Assembly: GCF_002803085.1 (NCBI RefSeq)
Contig: NZ_NNBJ01000002.1
Coordinates: 62,001-126,000 of the forward strand
From: Streptomyces sp. CB01201
Lineage (GTDB): Bacteria > Actinomycetota > Actinomycetes > Streptomycetales > Streptomycetaceae
Direction: 5' to 3'
DNA length: 64,000 nt
Shown: positions 18,244 to 26,600 of the stretch, piece after piece
Position numbering within the stretch: position 1 is the stretch's first letter
Layout: every line of letters starts with the position of its first letter
Notes under the pieces: model-generated
What the model saw: only the letters and a program-made list of their open reading frames with translations
Told to the model about the DNA's origin: nothing
The model's database searches: none
Position numbers and translations under genes: made by a program

Positions 18244-19104
18244 ATGTCATCAAAGATGTCCGAACCGGTCGTGCCGCCCGACGAGGGTGACGAGCCGGAG
18301 ACCCCGAACCTGGACTTCGAGGGTACGACTCCGTACGAGGACTACGTCCAGGCGGACGTCCTCACCCATTTGCAGCACCTGCGCTCCGACGACCCGGGCG
18401 AGATGGTCTTCCTGGTCACCACCCAGGTCATGGAGCTGTGGTTCACGGTCATCGTGCACGAGTGGGAGACCGCGTCGCGGGCCCTGCGCGCGGACCGCAT
18501 CCCGGTCGCCGTCGACGCCCTGAAGCGGTCGGTGCGCGAGCTGGAGGCGCTGAACGCCTCCTGGACGCCGCTGGCGCAGCTGACCCCGGCCCAGTTCAAC
18601 TCCTACCGGTCCGCGCTCGGCGAGGGCTCCGGGTTCCAGTCGGCGATGTACCGGCGGATGGAGTTCCTGCTCGGCGACAAGTCCGCCTCGATGCTGGTGC
18701 CGCACCGGGGCGCGCCCCGCGTGCACGCCGAACTGGAGAAGGCGCTGGGCGAGCCGAGCCTGTACGACGAGGTGCTCGCGCTGCTCGCCCGCCGCGGGTA
18801 CGCGATCCCGGCGGAGGTCCTCCAGCGCGACCTGACCCTCAAGTACGAGCCGGACGCCCGCGTCGAAGCGGTCTGGACCGAGCTGTACACGGGCGACCAG
18901 AACGGTGAACTGGTGCGCCTGGGCGAGGCGTTGACCGATGTCGGCGAACTCGTGTGGCGCTGGCGCAACGACCATCTGGTGGCGACCCGGCGGGCGATGG
19001 GCGCCAAGACCGGCACCGGCGGCTCGGCCGGGGTGGCCTGGCTGGAGAAGCGGGCCACCAAGAGCGTCTTCCCCGAGCTGTGGACGGCGCGCAGCCATGT
19101 CTGA
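18244..19104 (+). CDS. kynA: Tryptophan 2,3-dioxygenase
   Basis: 286 residues. A haem enzyme that opens the indole ring of tryptophan to N-formylkynurenine, the first step of the kynurenine pathway. TPYEDYVQADVLTHLQHL and FLVTTQVMELWF, then FNSYRSALGEGSGFQS, are family hallmarks, and the proximal haem His lies in the C-terminal WRNDHLVATRRAMG. ATG 18244 follows GAGGAGACAG. It overlaps kynU by 8 bp, indicating translational coupling. Confidence 0.96.
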   Translation: MSSKMSEPVVPPDEGDEPETPNLDFEGTTPYEDYVQADVLTHLQHLRSDDPGEMVFLVTTQVMELWFTVIVHEWETASRALRADRIPVAVDALKRSVRELEALNASWTPLAQLTPAQFNSYRSALGEGSGFQSAMYRRMEFLLGDKSASMLVPHRGAPRVHAELEKALGEPSLYDEVLALLARRGYAIPAEVLQRDLTLKYEPDARVEAVWTELYTGDQNGELVRLGEALTDVGELVWRWRNDHLVATRRAMGAKTGTGGSAGVAWLEKRATKSVFPELWTARSHV

Positions 19105-20287
19105 GGTGCTGGCCAAGAAGGCCGCGGCGCTCGACGCCGCAGACGAACTCGCCCCGCACCGCGACCTGTTCACGCTCGACGAGGGCGTGGTCTACCTCGA
19201 CGGGAACTCCCTGGGGGCGCTGCCCCGGCACGTCCCGGCGCGTATGCAGGACGTCATCGCGCGCGAGTGGGGCCAACTGCGCATCCGATCCTGGGAGGAG
19301 AGCGGCTGGTGGACCGCGCCGGAGCGCATCGGCGACCGGATCGCCCCGCTCGTCGGCGCCGGTCCCGGCACGGTGGTGGTCGGTGACTCGACGAGCGTCA
19401 ATGTCTTCAAGGCGCTGGTGGCGGCGGTACGCATGGCCGGCGAGGGCCGGGACGAGATCCTGGTGGACGCCTCGACGTTCCCCACGGACGGGTATGTGGC
19501 CCAATCCGCCGCACGCATGACGGGATGTCAGATCCGGGCGCTGGCTCCGGCGGCGATCGTCGGCGCCCTCGGCCGGCGTACGGCCGCGGTGCTCGTCAAC
19601 CACGTGGACTACCGCTCGGGCCGCCTCAACGACCTGCCCGGCATGACGGCGGCGATCCACGCGGCCGGGGCCCTCGCGGTCTGGGACCTGTGCCACAGCG
19701 CGGGCGCGCTGCCCGTCGGTCTCGCCGCGCACGGCGTCGACTTCGCGGTGGGCTGCACCTACAAGTACCTGAACGGCGGCCCGGGTTCACCGGCCTACCT
19801 CTATGTGCGCGGCGACCACCAGGCGCGCTTCGACACCCCGCTGCCCGGCTGGAACTCGCACGAGGATCCCTTCGGCATGCGGCCGGCGTACGTGCCGGGC
19901 GAAGGCGCGACGCGGGGCCGGGTCGGCACCCCGGACATCCTGTCGATGCTGGCCCTGGAGTCCGCGCTCGATGTGTGGGACGGCGTCCCGGTCGAAGCGG
20001 TCCGCGCGAAGTCCCTGGCCCTGACGGACTTCTTCCTGGAGTGCGTCGAGGCCTACGTCCCGGCCGGCAAGGTGTCGTCGGTGACCCCCGCCGCCCATGC
20101 GGAGCGCGGCAGCCAGGTGTCGCTGAGCTGCGAGGGGGCGGGCGACGTGATGCGCGCGCTCATCGAGCGGGGCGTGGTCGGCGACTTCCGCCGCCCCGAC
20201 GTGCTGCGTTTCGGCTTCACCCCGCTGTACGTGGGCTTCGCGGACGCGGAGCGGGCGGCGGCGGAACTCGCGACGCTGCTGAGCTGA
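19097..20287 (+). CDS. kynU: Kynureninase
   Basis: 396 residues. A PLP enzyme that splits L-kynurenine into anthranilate and alanine. VYLDGNSLGALP is the family N-terminal motif, the PLP lysine is K223 in GCTYKYLNGGPGSPAY, and WDLCHSAGALP binds the cofactor phosphate side. The ATG lies inside the end of kynA. The anthranilate can feed secondary metabolism or re-enter tryptophan synthesis. The reading frame ends inside a GAGCT repeat tract. Confidence 0.95.
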   Translation: MSEVLAKKAAALDAADELAPHRDLFTLDEGVVYLDGNSLGALPRHVPARMQDVIAREWGQLRIRSWEESGWWTAPERIGDRIAPLVGAGPGTVVVGDSTSVNVFKALVAAVRMAGEGRDEILVDASTFPTDGYVAQSAARMTGCQIRALAPAAIVGALGRRTAAVLVNHVDYRSGRLNDLPGMTAAIHAAGALAVWDLCHSAGALPVGLAAHGVDFAVGCTYKYLNGGPGSPAYLYVRGDHQARFDTPLPGWNSHEDPFGMRPAYVPGEGATRGRVGTPDILSMLALESALDVWDGVPVEAVRAKSLALTDFFLECVEAYVPAGKVSSVTPAAHAERGSQVSLSCEGAGDVMRALIERGVVGDFRRPDVLRFGFTPLYVGFADAERAAAELATLLS

Positions 20288-20395
20288 GCTGAGCTGAGCT
20301 GGGCTGAGCTGAGCGCGGCCGAACCGAGTGGAGCGGAGCTGAGCGGGCCGAGCCGGGCGGGCCGAGCGGAGCTGAGCCGAGGCGGCCCGTCGGGT
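20279..20395. repeat. Low-complexity (GCTGA)n tract after kynU
   Basis: Repeated GCTGA/GAGCT and GCCGAGC-like units begin at the kynU stop codon and continue for about 110 bp. Confidence 0.85.
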
Positions 20396-20428
20396 GTGGC
20401 ACGGACGCCCTGGTAGCGTCCGTGCCAC
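20396..20428 (+). terminator. Hairpin between kynU and the formamidase gene
   Basis: Perfect 13-bp stem GTGGCACGGACGC (20396-20408) with complement 20416-20428 and a 7-nt loop. No U-tract. It could end the kynA-kynU transcript or act in the leader of the gene at 20469. Confidence 0.65.
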
Positions 20429-20468
20429 CCGGGTGATCAACCGGCTTGGCCTGGCGAAAGGTTGGGGA

Positions 20469-21359
20469 ATGACGGATCCCGCAGAGCGTGACACGGATCC
20501 CGCGGAGCGTGACGCGGCCGAAGAGGCGTCCGCGTTCTCGCATCCCGCCGTCGCCCCCGACGCCACCGCCGCCTATGGCGACCACCCCGACCAGGTGATC
20601 GACTTCTACGCTCCGCGCGGCCCCGGCACCGGCGCCCCTCTGGTGGTGCTGCTGCACGGCGGCGCCTGGCGGGCCCCCTACGACCGTGCGCACGCCACTC
20701 CGTTCGCCGACTTCCTGGCCCGGCGCGGGTTCGCCGTCGCCAACGTCGAGTACCGGCGCGGGAGTCTGCTGCCGCAGCAGGGCGGGGAAGGCCCGGTCGC
20801 CGGGCGCTGGCCGGACACCTTCGACGACGTGGCGGCCGCCCTGGACGCGCTGCCCGCCCTGGCGCGCGAGGCCGTCCCGCAGGCCGACCCGCGCCGCACG
20901 GTACTGACCGGGCACTCGGCCGGCGGCCATCTCGCCCTGTGGGCCGCGGCCCGGCACGTACTGCCGCCCGACTCCCCGTGGCACAGCCCCTATCCCGCCG
21001 CTCTGCGCGGCGTCGTGGCGCTCGCCCCCATCGCCCACTTCGCGACCGCCGTCGAGCTGGCGGTGTGCTCCGGAGCCGTACTCCAACTCCTGGGTGAGGG
21101 AGGCGAGTTGGGGGAGCGTGCCGAGCAGGTCGACACCGCCGCCCTGTTGCCGACGGGGATCGCCACGGCCGTCGTGCAGGGTCGCGAGGACATCGTCGTG
21201 CCCCAGGCCGTGGCGGAGGCGTACGTGGACGCGGCGGCGAAGGCGGGCGAGATGGTGGGCCTCACCCTCCTTGAGGGCGTCGGCCACTTCCCGCTCATCG
21301 ACCCGGCGGCCGACGCGTGCGCGGTCGTGGCCGAGGAGATCGCGCAGTTGGCCTACTAG
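20469..21359 (+). CDS. Alpha/beta hydrolase, probable kynurenine formamidase
   Basis: About 296 residues. The oxyanion motif is HGGAW (63-67) and the nucleophile elbow GHSAGGH (serine near 150). The acid and His lie near AVVQGREDIVVP and GVGHFPLIDP. HGG-x-W is shared with bacterial arylformamidases of the alpha/beta-hydrolase type. With kynA and kynU just upstream, the missing formamidase step fits well. The N-terminus has a short duplication (TDPAERD twice). A generic esterase is the alternative. The gene shares the palindrome CTAG in its stop with the convergent hydrolase gene. Confidence 0.78.
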   Translation: MTDPAERDTDPAERDAAEEASAFSHPAVAPDATAAYGDHPDQVIDFYAPRGPGTGAPLVVLLHGGAWRAPYDRAHATPFADFLARRGFAVANVEYRRGSLLPQQGGEGPVAGRWPDTFDDVAAALDALPALAREAVPQADPRRTVLTGHSAGGHLALWAAARHVLPPDSPWHSPYPAALRGVVALAPIAHFATAVELAVCSGAVLQLLGEGGELGERAEQVDTAALLPTGIATAVVQGREDIVVPQAVAEAYVDAAAKAGEMVGLTLLEGVGHFPLIDPAADACAVVAEEIAQLAY

Positions 21360-22597
21360 CCTTCCCGCGACCGGAACGGACCCTGACGGAAGGCCAGTTC
21401 GGCGAAGCGCTCGCCCATCAGGCGGTGGGTCGCGGCGTCCGGGTGCAGGGCGTCGGGCAGCGGGAGTGCGGCCGAGTCCGGCTCGCCGTACAGGGAACGG
21501 CCGTCCAGATAATGGAGGTTGGGGTCCCCCGTGGCCCGGGCCGCGACGATCGCGGACAGCTCGTCCCGGATGATGTTCAGGGTGAGCTTCCCGGCCGCCC
21601 GCTCCGCCGGGTCGCCCTCCGCCCGGAACGTCAGCTTGCCGGCCGCGAACTCCGTGAGGTCCATGGCGCAGGGCCCCGGGGTGTCCTCGTGGATGGGGGC
21701 CAGAATGGGCGAGACCACCAGGAGCGGGGTGGTCGGATGGCCCTCGCGGATCGTGTCGAGGAAGCCGTGCACCGCCGGGGTGAACACCCGCAGCCGCATC
21801 CCGTCCAGGTTGACGAGATTGATGCCGGTCTTGACGCTGATCAGGTCCGCCGGGGTGTCCCGCATCGTCCGCGCGGTGAACGGGTCGAGCAGGGCGCTGC
21901 CGCCGAAGCCGAGGTTGACCAGCTCGGCCCCGCCGAGGCGCGCGGCGACGGCGGGCCAGATGGTGCTGGGGCTCGCGGCGTTCGAGCCGTGGCTGATGGA
22001 GCTGCCGTGGTGCAGCCACACCTTGCGGCCCCGGTCGGGCATCGGCTCGACGGGCGCGTCGGTGCGCAGCGCGACGAGTTCGGTGGTCTCGTTGTGGGGG
22101 AGCCAGATCTCGATGTCCTTGTCCTCGCCGGACAGACCCGCGAAGCGCAGGGTGCCGGGCTCGCCGGGCCGGTGTTCGGCGGTGCCGGCGGCCATGTCGA
22201 TGGTCAGGGTGTGACCGCCGCGGACACTGCCCCGGTCGGCGAGGTGCCCGTCGACGAGCAGGTCGTACACGCCGTCCGGCTGGGCCGGGGCGCCGGCGTA
22301 GGCGCGCTTGGTGGGCAGCGCGTCCAGCTCGATGGCGGTGGCCCGGGTGCGGAAGGCGAGGCGTACGCCGGAGGGCTGGGACTCGGCCATGGCGAGCTGG
22401 GCGTCGGCGCCGCGGGCGAGGGCTGCGGCGGGCAGCCGGTGCGGCAGCACGCCGTGCGCGGTGTGCTCCAACTCGATGGCCCCGCGCAGGAGTTCGGCGG
22501 TGATGGGGGTGGTCGTGGTGGCGTTCACTGGGTCACCGTTCGGGGTCGTGTGACGGGACGGGCCGGACGGGTCGCTCCGTTCGGCGGGCGTGTTCAC
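21356..22597 (-). CDS. SGNH/GDSL-family hydrolase
   Basis: 413 residues from GTG 22597, which forms a GTGA overlap with the stop of the TetR gene. The N-terminal half (about 30-170) is a beta-sandwich-like region. The C-terminal half is a SGNH esterase: the Ser block HHGSSISHGSNA, the Gly block in NLGFGGSALLD, an Asn-containing VKTGINLVNLDG, and the catalytic Asp-x-x-His in LPDALHPDAATH. It probably removes acyl groups from carbohydrates or lipids. No clear signal peptide; a GTG near 22527 (VNATTTTP) is another possible start. Probably coexpressed with the regulator upstream. Confidence 0.85.
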   Translation of the reverse strand: MNTPAERSDPSGPSRHTTPNGDPVNATTTTPITAELLRGAIELEHTAHGVLPHRLPAAALARGADAQLAMAESQPSGVRLAFRTRATAIELDALPTKRAYAGAPAQPDGVYDLLVDGHLADRGSVRGGHTLTIDMAAGTAEHRPGEPGTLRFAGLSGEDKDIEIWLPHNETTELVALRTDAPVEPMPDRGRKVWLHHGSSISHGSNAASPSTIWPAVAARLGGAELVNLGFGGSALLDPFTARTMRDTPADLISVKTGINLVNLDGMRLRVFTPAVHGFLDTIREGHPTTPLLVVSPILAPIHEDTPGPCAMDLTEFAAGKLTFRAEGDPAERAAGKLTLNIIRDELSAIVAARATGDPNLHYLDGRSLYGEPDSAALPLPDALHPDAATHRLMGERFAELAFRQGPFRSREG

Positions 22598-23163
22598 GGC
22601 GTCGGCCAGTTGCGCAGGAGGGCGTCGAGCGCGTCCAGGGTGCGGTCCCAGGTCTCCTGGGTGTCGGGCGCGCTGTGGCTGAACCCGCCGCCCATCTCCA
22701 GGCTGATGTAGCCGTGGAAGACGCTGCCGAGCAGCCGCACCGCGTGCGTCTGGTCCGGCTCCGGCAGGTCGTAGCCGCGCAGGATCGCGCGTGTCATGCC
22801 CGAGTGCCTGCGCCCGGCGCTCGCGGCCGCCGCTTCGGGGTCGAGCCGCAGCTGAGCCGCGGCGTAGCGGCCGGGGTGCTCATGGGCGTAGTCGCGGTAG
22901 ACGTTGCCGAGCGCGGCCAGGGCGTCCTTGCCGGAGCGGCCGGCCACGGCGTCGGCGGCCTGGACCGCGAGTTCCTCCAGGGCGAGCAGGGCGAGCCTGG
23001 TCTTGAGGTCCTGGGAGTTCTTGACGTGCGAGTACAGGCTCGCGACCTTGACGTCGAACCGGCGGGCCAGCGCCGAGACGGTCACCTGCTCGAAGCCGAC
23101 CTCGTCGGCGAGCTCGGCGCCCGCCCGGACCAGGCGGTCGGTGGTCAGCCCTACGCGTGCCAT
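22594..23163 (-). CDS. TetR/AcrR-family regulator (WHG C-terminal domain)
   Basis: 189 residues. Helix-turn-helix in residues 8-50 (VTVSALARRFDVKVASLYSHVKN). The C-terminal ligand domain has the WHG-type sequence LLGSVFHGYISLEMGGGFSHS. It likely represses its own operon with the SGNH hydrolase and perhaps the divergent FBP gene, because a perfect inverted repeat lies between them. The ligand is unknown. Confidence 0.92.
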   Translation of the reverse strand: MARVGLTTDRLVRAGAELADEVGFEQVTVSALARRFDVKVASLYSHVKNSQDLKTRLALLALEELAVQAADAVAGRSGKDALAALGNVYRDYAHEHPGRYAAAQLRLDPEAAAASAGRRHSGMTRAILRGYDLPEPDQTHAVRLLGSVFHGYISLEMGGGFSHSAPDTQETWDRTLDALDALLRNWPTP

Positions 23164-23236
23164 GCCCTGCCCCACTCTTCCTGGTTGTCGCTGGGTGCCG
23201 TGCTCTCGTGTGCCCTCTTGCCTGAAGTCATTATTC

Positions 23237-23261
23237 ATTTGCCTACAAGCTTTAGGCAAAT
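23237..23261. promoter_or_regulatory. Candidate TetR operator
   Basis: ATTTGCCTA-N7-TAGGCAAAT: 9-bp perfect arms with AAGCTT in the centre, in the gap between the divergent tetR and FBP genes. It is 14 bp before the FBP start and about 75 bp from the tetR start. Assignment to the adjacent TetR is inferred. Confidence 0.75.
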
Positions 23262-23274
23262 TACCGTGAGGTTC

Positions 23275-23772
23275 ATGAAGCCGCTGACCGAACAAGACAT
23301 CCGTGCCGCCTTCGTGAACTGCACCAAGGGCGAGGCCAAGCGCCTGTCCGTGCCGCGCGATCTGGCCGACCGGCCCTGGGACGACCTGGACTACCTCGGC
23401 TGGCGCGACCCGCAGGCCCCCGACCGCGGCTACCTCGTCGTCGAGCTCGACGGCCGCGCGCACGGGCTGGCGTTGCGCTGCTCCACCGCGGTCCCGGGCC
23501 AGCAGCGGCGCAGTATGTGCTCGATGTGCCTGACCACCCACTCCGGCGGCGTCGCGCTGATGGTCGCGCCGAAGGCGGGCAAGCCCGGCAAGGAGGGCAA
23601 CTCGGTGGGTGCCTACATCTGTGCCGACCTCGACTGCTCGCTCTACGTACGCGGCAAGAAGGACGCGGGCATGGGGGCGCGGCTGCACGAGACGCTCACG
23701 GTGGAGGAGAAGATCGGGCGGACGGTGGCGAACGTGGCGGCGTTCGTCGCCAAGGTGACCGCGGCGGCGTGA
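23275..23772 (+). CDS. FBP domain protein (FusB-like, EF-G-binding zinc protein)
   Basis: 165 residues. It matches the FBP family, whose members FusB and FusC bind EF-G and free it from fusidic acid-stalled ribosomes. The zinc-binding treble clef is recognised by MCSMC (C82, C85) and ICADLDC (C116, C121). The N-terminal helix-bundle half is shorter than in FusB. In actinomycetes these proteins are widespread and unproven in resistance; a ribosome-rescue or EF-G role is plausible. ATG 23275 is used; GTG 23266 is in frame. Confidence 0.82.
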   Translation: MKPLTEQDIRAAFVNCTKGEAKRLSVPRDLADRPWDDLDYLGWRDPQAPDRGYLVVELDGRAHGLALRCSTAVPGQQRRSMCSMCLTTHSGGVALMVAPKAGKPGKEGNSVGAYICADLDCSLYVRGKKDAGMGARLHETLTVEEKIGRTVANVAAFVAKVTAAA

Positions 23773-23933
23773 CCGCGGCGGCGTGACCGCCGTCGTCGCC
23801 GAGGCGGGCGCGGCGGCGTGACCGCCCGTCCCGGTCCGCCGGGCCCAGGCGGTCGGGTCCCCGCGTAGTCCCTGAGGCGGACCCCGCAGGATCCGCATCC
23901 AGCCGGACGCCGTGGCCGGGGCCGCCGCCTACC

Positions 23934-25355
23934 GTGGTGGATGTGAACGAGACGACCAGGCCCCGGCAGGGGAGCGGCAACACAGCGACGGCGGGCAGCG
24001 CCGAGCGCACTCCGGAGTTCCGGTGGGCGATGGACGCATACGCGGGACTGCGCAGGGACCTGTTCCACGACGCGTTCGCCTACCGGCCGCTCCCGCCCCG
24101 GCGGACGGACGGTGCCGTCGCGCACCGGCTCCCGGGCCGGACGGGCGACATAGCGGCCTATCTGCCGCACGCCGTGGTCTGCTTCTTCGCGTTCCTCGCC
24201 ATGGCGTACGGCTACGAACGCAGCCTGAGCGGACTCAGCGGCGGCTTCCCCTTCCTGTTGAACGGGCTGCTGCTCGCGGTGCCGGTGGTGATGACGCTGG
24301 TGCGCCCCATCGGCGCGTTCTGGCTCTCCTGCGCGGCGGTCGTCCTGACCGGGATGATGGCGGACCACGGCAGCATGAGCCCCTGGACCCCCGGGTCCGG
24401 CCTCATGCACCTCACGGTCCTGGCCGTGGTGGCGCTGCGCACCCGCCCCCGCGTCTCGCTCAACATGTGGCTGGTGACCCTGGGCCTCAGCGTCGTGCTG
24501 AGCGTGGTCCGCGGCCGCTCCGACACCCTCGGCGGCGTGCAGGTGGCGATCTTCTACGGAATGGTCCTGCTGGTCATCTCGGTCGGGCACATCCGCAAGG
24601 ACGCCGAGCGGCAGGTCAGCGCGGAGAAGTCGGTGACCGCGGTGGAGCGCGACCGGCGGACCGTCCTGGAGGAGCGCACCAACATCGCGCGCGAGCTGCA
24701 CGACGTGGTCGCGCACCACATGTCGGTGGTCGCGATCCAGGCCGAGGCCGCGCCCTACCGGGTGGAGAACCCGCCGCCCGAGCTGGCGCAGGCCTTCGCC
24801 ACGATCCGCGAGAACGCGGTGGCGGCGCTCACCGAACTGCGCCGGGTGCTCGGTGTCGTACGGGCCGAGGACTACGAGGCCCCGGACGCCCCTCAACCCA
24901 CCCTCGCCGACCTGGACGGCCTGCTGGCCAACGTCCGCGAGGCCGGGCTCCCGGTCGAGAAGGTCATCACCGGCGCGGTACGCGAACTCCCGCAGGGCGT
25001 CGAGCTGTCGGCGTACCGGATCATCCAGGAGGCCCTCAGCAACACCCTGCGGCACGCGCCAGGGGCGGGGGCCCGGGTGGAGATCGGGTACGTTCTGGGC
25101 GGGCTCGGCCTGCGGATCCTCAACGGCCCCGCGACCGGCGAGGCGGGCCCGTCGCAGGGTTCGGGACACGGTCTCACGGGCATGGCGGAGCGGGTCGCGA
25201 TGCTCGGCGGGCAGATGACCGCGGAGCGGACGGCGGAGGGCGGATACGAGGTGACCGTCTTCATCCCGGTGACGGCCGCCGAGCCGGAGCGGGACCGGGA
25301 GCCGGAGCCGGAGCCGGGTGTGGACCTGGCCAAGAGAACGGAAGAGCGGACATGA
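23934..25355 (+). CDS. Sensor histidine kinase (NarL/DesK class)
   Basis: About 473 residues. A cytoplasmic N-terminal stretch is followed by four or five membrane helices (about 80-215), then the HisKA_3 dimerisation domain. The phosphoacceptor is in IARELHDVVAHHMSVV (His about 256). The HATPase domain has YRIIQEALSNTLRHAPGA (N box) and SGHGLTGMAERVAMLGG (G box). The Pro/Glu-rich end EPEREPEPEPG is low complexity. GTG starts at 23934, 23937 and 23943 are possible. Overlaps the response regulator by 4 bp (ATGA). The signal is unknown. Confidence 0.93.
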   Translation: MVDVNETTRPRQGSGNTATAGSAERTPEFRWAMDAYAGLRRDLFHDAFAYRPLPPRRTDGAVAHRLPGRTGDIAAYLPHAVVCFFAFLAMAYGYERSLSGLSGGFPFLLNGLLLAVPVVMTLVRPIGAFWLSCAAVVLTGMMADHGSMSPWTPGSGLMHLTVLAVVALRTRPRVSLNMWLVTLGLSVVLSVVRGRSDTLGGVQVAIFYGMVLLVISVGHIRKDAERQVSAEKSVTAVERDRRTVLEERTNIARELHDVVAHHMSVVAIQAEAAPYRVENPPPELAQAFATIRENAVAALTELRRVLGVVRAEDYEAPDAPQPTLADLDGLLANVREAGLPVEKVITGAVRELPQGVELSAYRIIQEALSNTLRHAPGAGARVEIGYVLGGLGLRILNGPATGEAGPSQGSGHGLTGMAERVAMLGGQMTAERTAEGGYEVTVFIPVTAAEPERDREPEPEPGVDLAKRTEERT

Positions 25356-26017
25356 CGATCCGGGTACTGATCGTCGACGACCAGATGATGGTGCGCGAGG
25401 GCTTCTCCGTGCTGCTCGGCGCACAGCCGGACATCGAGGTCGTCGGCGAGGCGGTCGACGGGCACGAGGCGGTCGCCCAGGTGCGGGCGCTGCGGCCCGA
25501 CGTGGTCCTGATGGACATCCGGATGCCCGGCATGAACGGCATCGAGGCGACGCGCGAGATCGTGGCGGCGGGTGACTCCTCGAAGGTGCTCGTACTGACC
25601 ACGTTCGACCTCGACGAGTACGTGTACCAGGCGCTGCGGGCGGGGGCTTCGGGCTTCCTCCTGAAGGATGCCTCGGCCCGCCAACTCGCGGACGGCGTAC
25701 GGGTGGTGGCCTCCGGGGAGGCGCTGCTCGCCCCCTCGGTGACCCGGCGCCTGATCAACGAGTTCGCGCGGGTGATGCCGTCCCAGCGGGGTGGCTCCGC
25801 GGGGGTGGGGCAGGTGGAGGAGCTGACCGATCGCGAGACGGAGGTGCTTGTCCTGATCGCCCAGGGCCTTTCTAACCTGGAGATCGCGGATCGGCTGGTG
25901 GTGGCGGAGTCGACGATCAAGACGCATGTCAGCCGGGTGCTGGTGAAGCTGGGGTTGCGGGACCGTACGCAGGCGGCGGTGTACGCGTACGAGACCCGCC
26001 TGGTGACTCCGTCCTAG
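25352..26017 (+). CDS. NarL/FixJ-type response regulator
   Basis: 221 residues. Receiver domain (1-120) with the phosphoacceptor Asp55 in VVLMDIRMPG and acidic pocket VDD at 8-10. The LuxR-type DNA-binding domain (about 153-215) carries LTDRETEVLVLIAQGLSNLEI. Translationally coupled to the histidine kinase, so the pair is cognate. Targets are not evident; a permease or resistance gene is not adjacent. Confidence 0.95.
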   Translation: MTIRVLIVDDQMMVREGFSVLLGAQPDIEVVGEAVDGHEAVAQVRALRPDVVLMDIRMPGMNGIEATREIVAAGDSSKVLVLTTFDLDEYVYQALRAGASGFLLKDASARQLADGVRVVASGEALLAPSVTRRLINEFARVMPSQRGGSAGVGQVEELTDRETEVLVLIAQGLSNLEIADRLVVAESTIKTHVSRVLVKLGLRDRTQAAVYAYETRLVTPS

Positions 26018-26078
26018 CCGGGCGGTTTGCCCACCCTCCCGCCCGTTGCCCGGGGTTGGCAGGTTCCGGGTCCCCCTG

Positions 26079-26400
26079 GGGCTCCGCCCCAGACCCCGTT
26101 CGCGCCTGAAGGGCGCTCGTCCTCAATCGCCGGACGGGCTGAGGGTGCCTGCGCTGGCCCGTACCGAGGCATTCGGGGCCGCCTACAGGGGCGCGGGGCT
26201 GTGACATGTGCGCGGCTCCGCCGCGGTGGGCGCGACCGGGGTGACGCCGGGTCACCTACAGGGGTGCGGGGCTGTGACATGTGCGCGGCTCCGCCGCGGT
26301 GGGCGCGACTGGGGAGATGCCGGGCCACCTACAGGGGCGCGGGGAACTGCGCGAGCAACCACGCACGGTGTGCGGACGGAATCGGAGGCAGGAGCGCGAC
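26079..26400 (+). repeat. Composite intergenic repeat element, locus 2
   Basis: Between the response regulator and chitinase genes. It has the GGGGCTCCGCCCC hairpin (26079-26091), a CGCTCGTCCTCAA box near 26117, the 73-bp tandem repeat listed separately, and one GCGCGGGGAACTGCGC core near 26337. The order equals that of locus 1. Confidence 0.9.
26183..26337 (+). repeat. 73-bp tandem repeat, two copies and a partial third
   Basis: Copies begin with CTACAGGGG at 26183, 26256 and 26329, exactly 73 bp apart. Each copy has GCGGGGCTGTGACATGTGCG and the hairpin CGCGGCTCCGCCGCG. A few point differences separate the copies. Confidence 0.93.
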
Positions 26401-26600
26401 TTCGTCGCCCGATGGTTCGCCCGCTCGGGGAGCGGTGCGAACCTGCAAGTCAACGTGCCGAAGGCGTAGGCAACCTGCGGGTGACAGATCACCAACTTCC
26501 GGTGAAACGTGACGAATCTGCATCAGACTCTGGCATGGCCCCCGCCACTGGGGGCTTCAGCCACCCAAGCGGCGCGGTCCGCGCCGGTGAAGGAGTGCAG

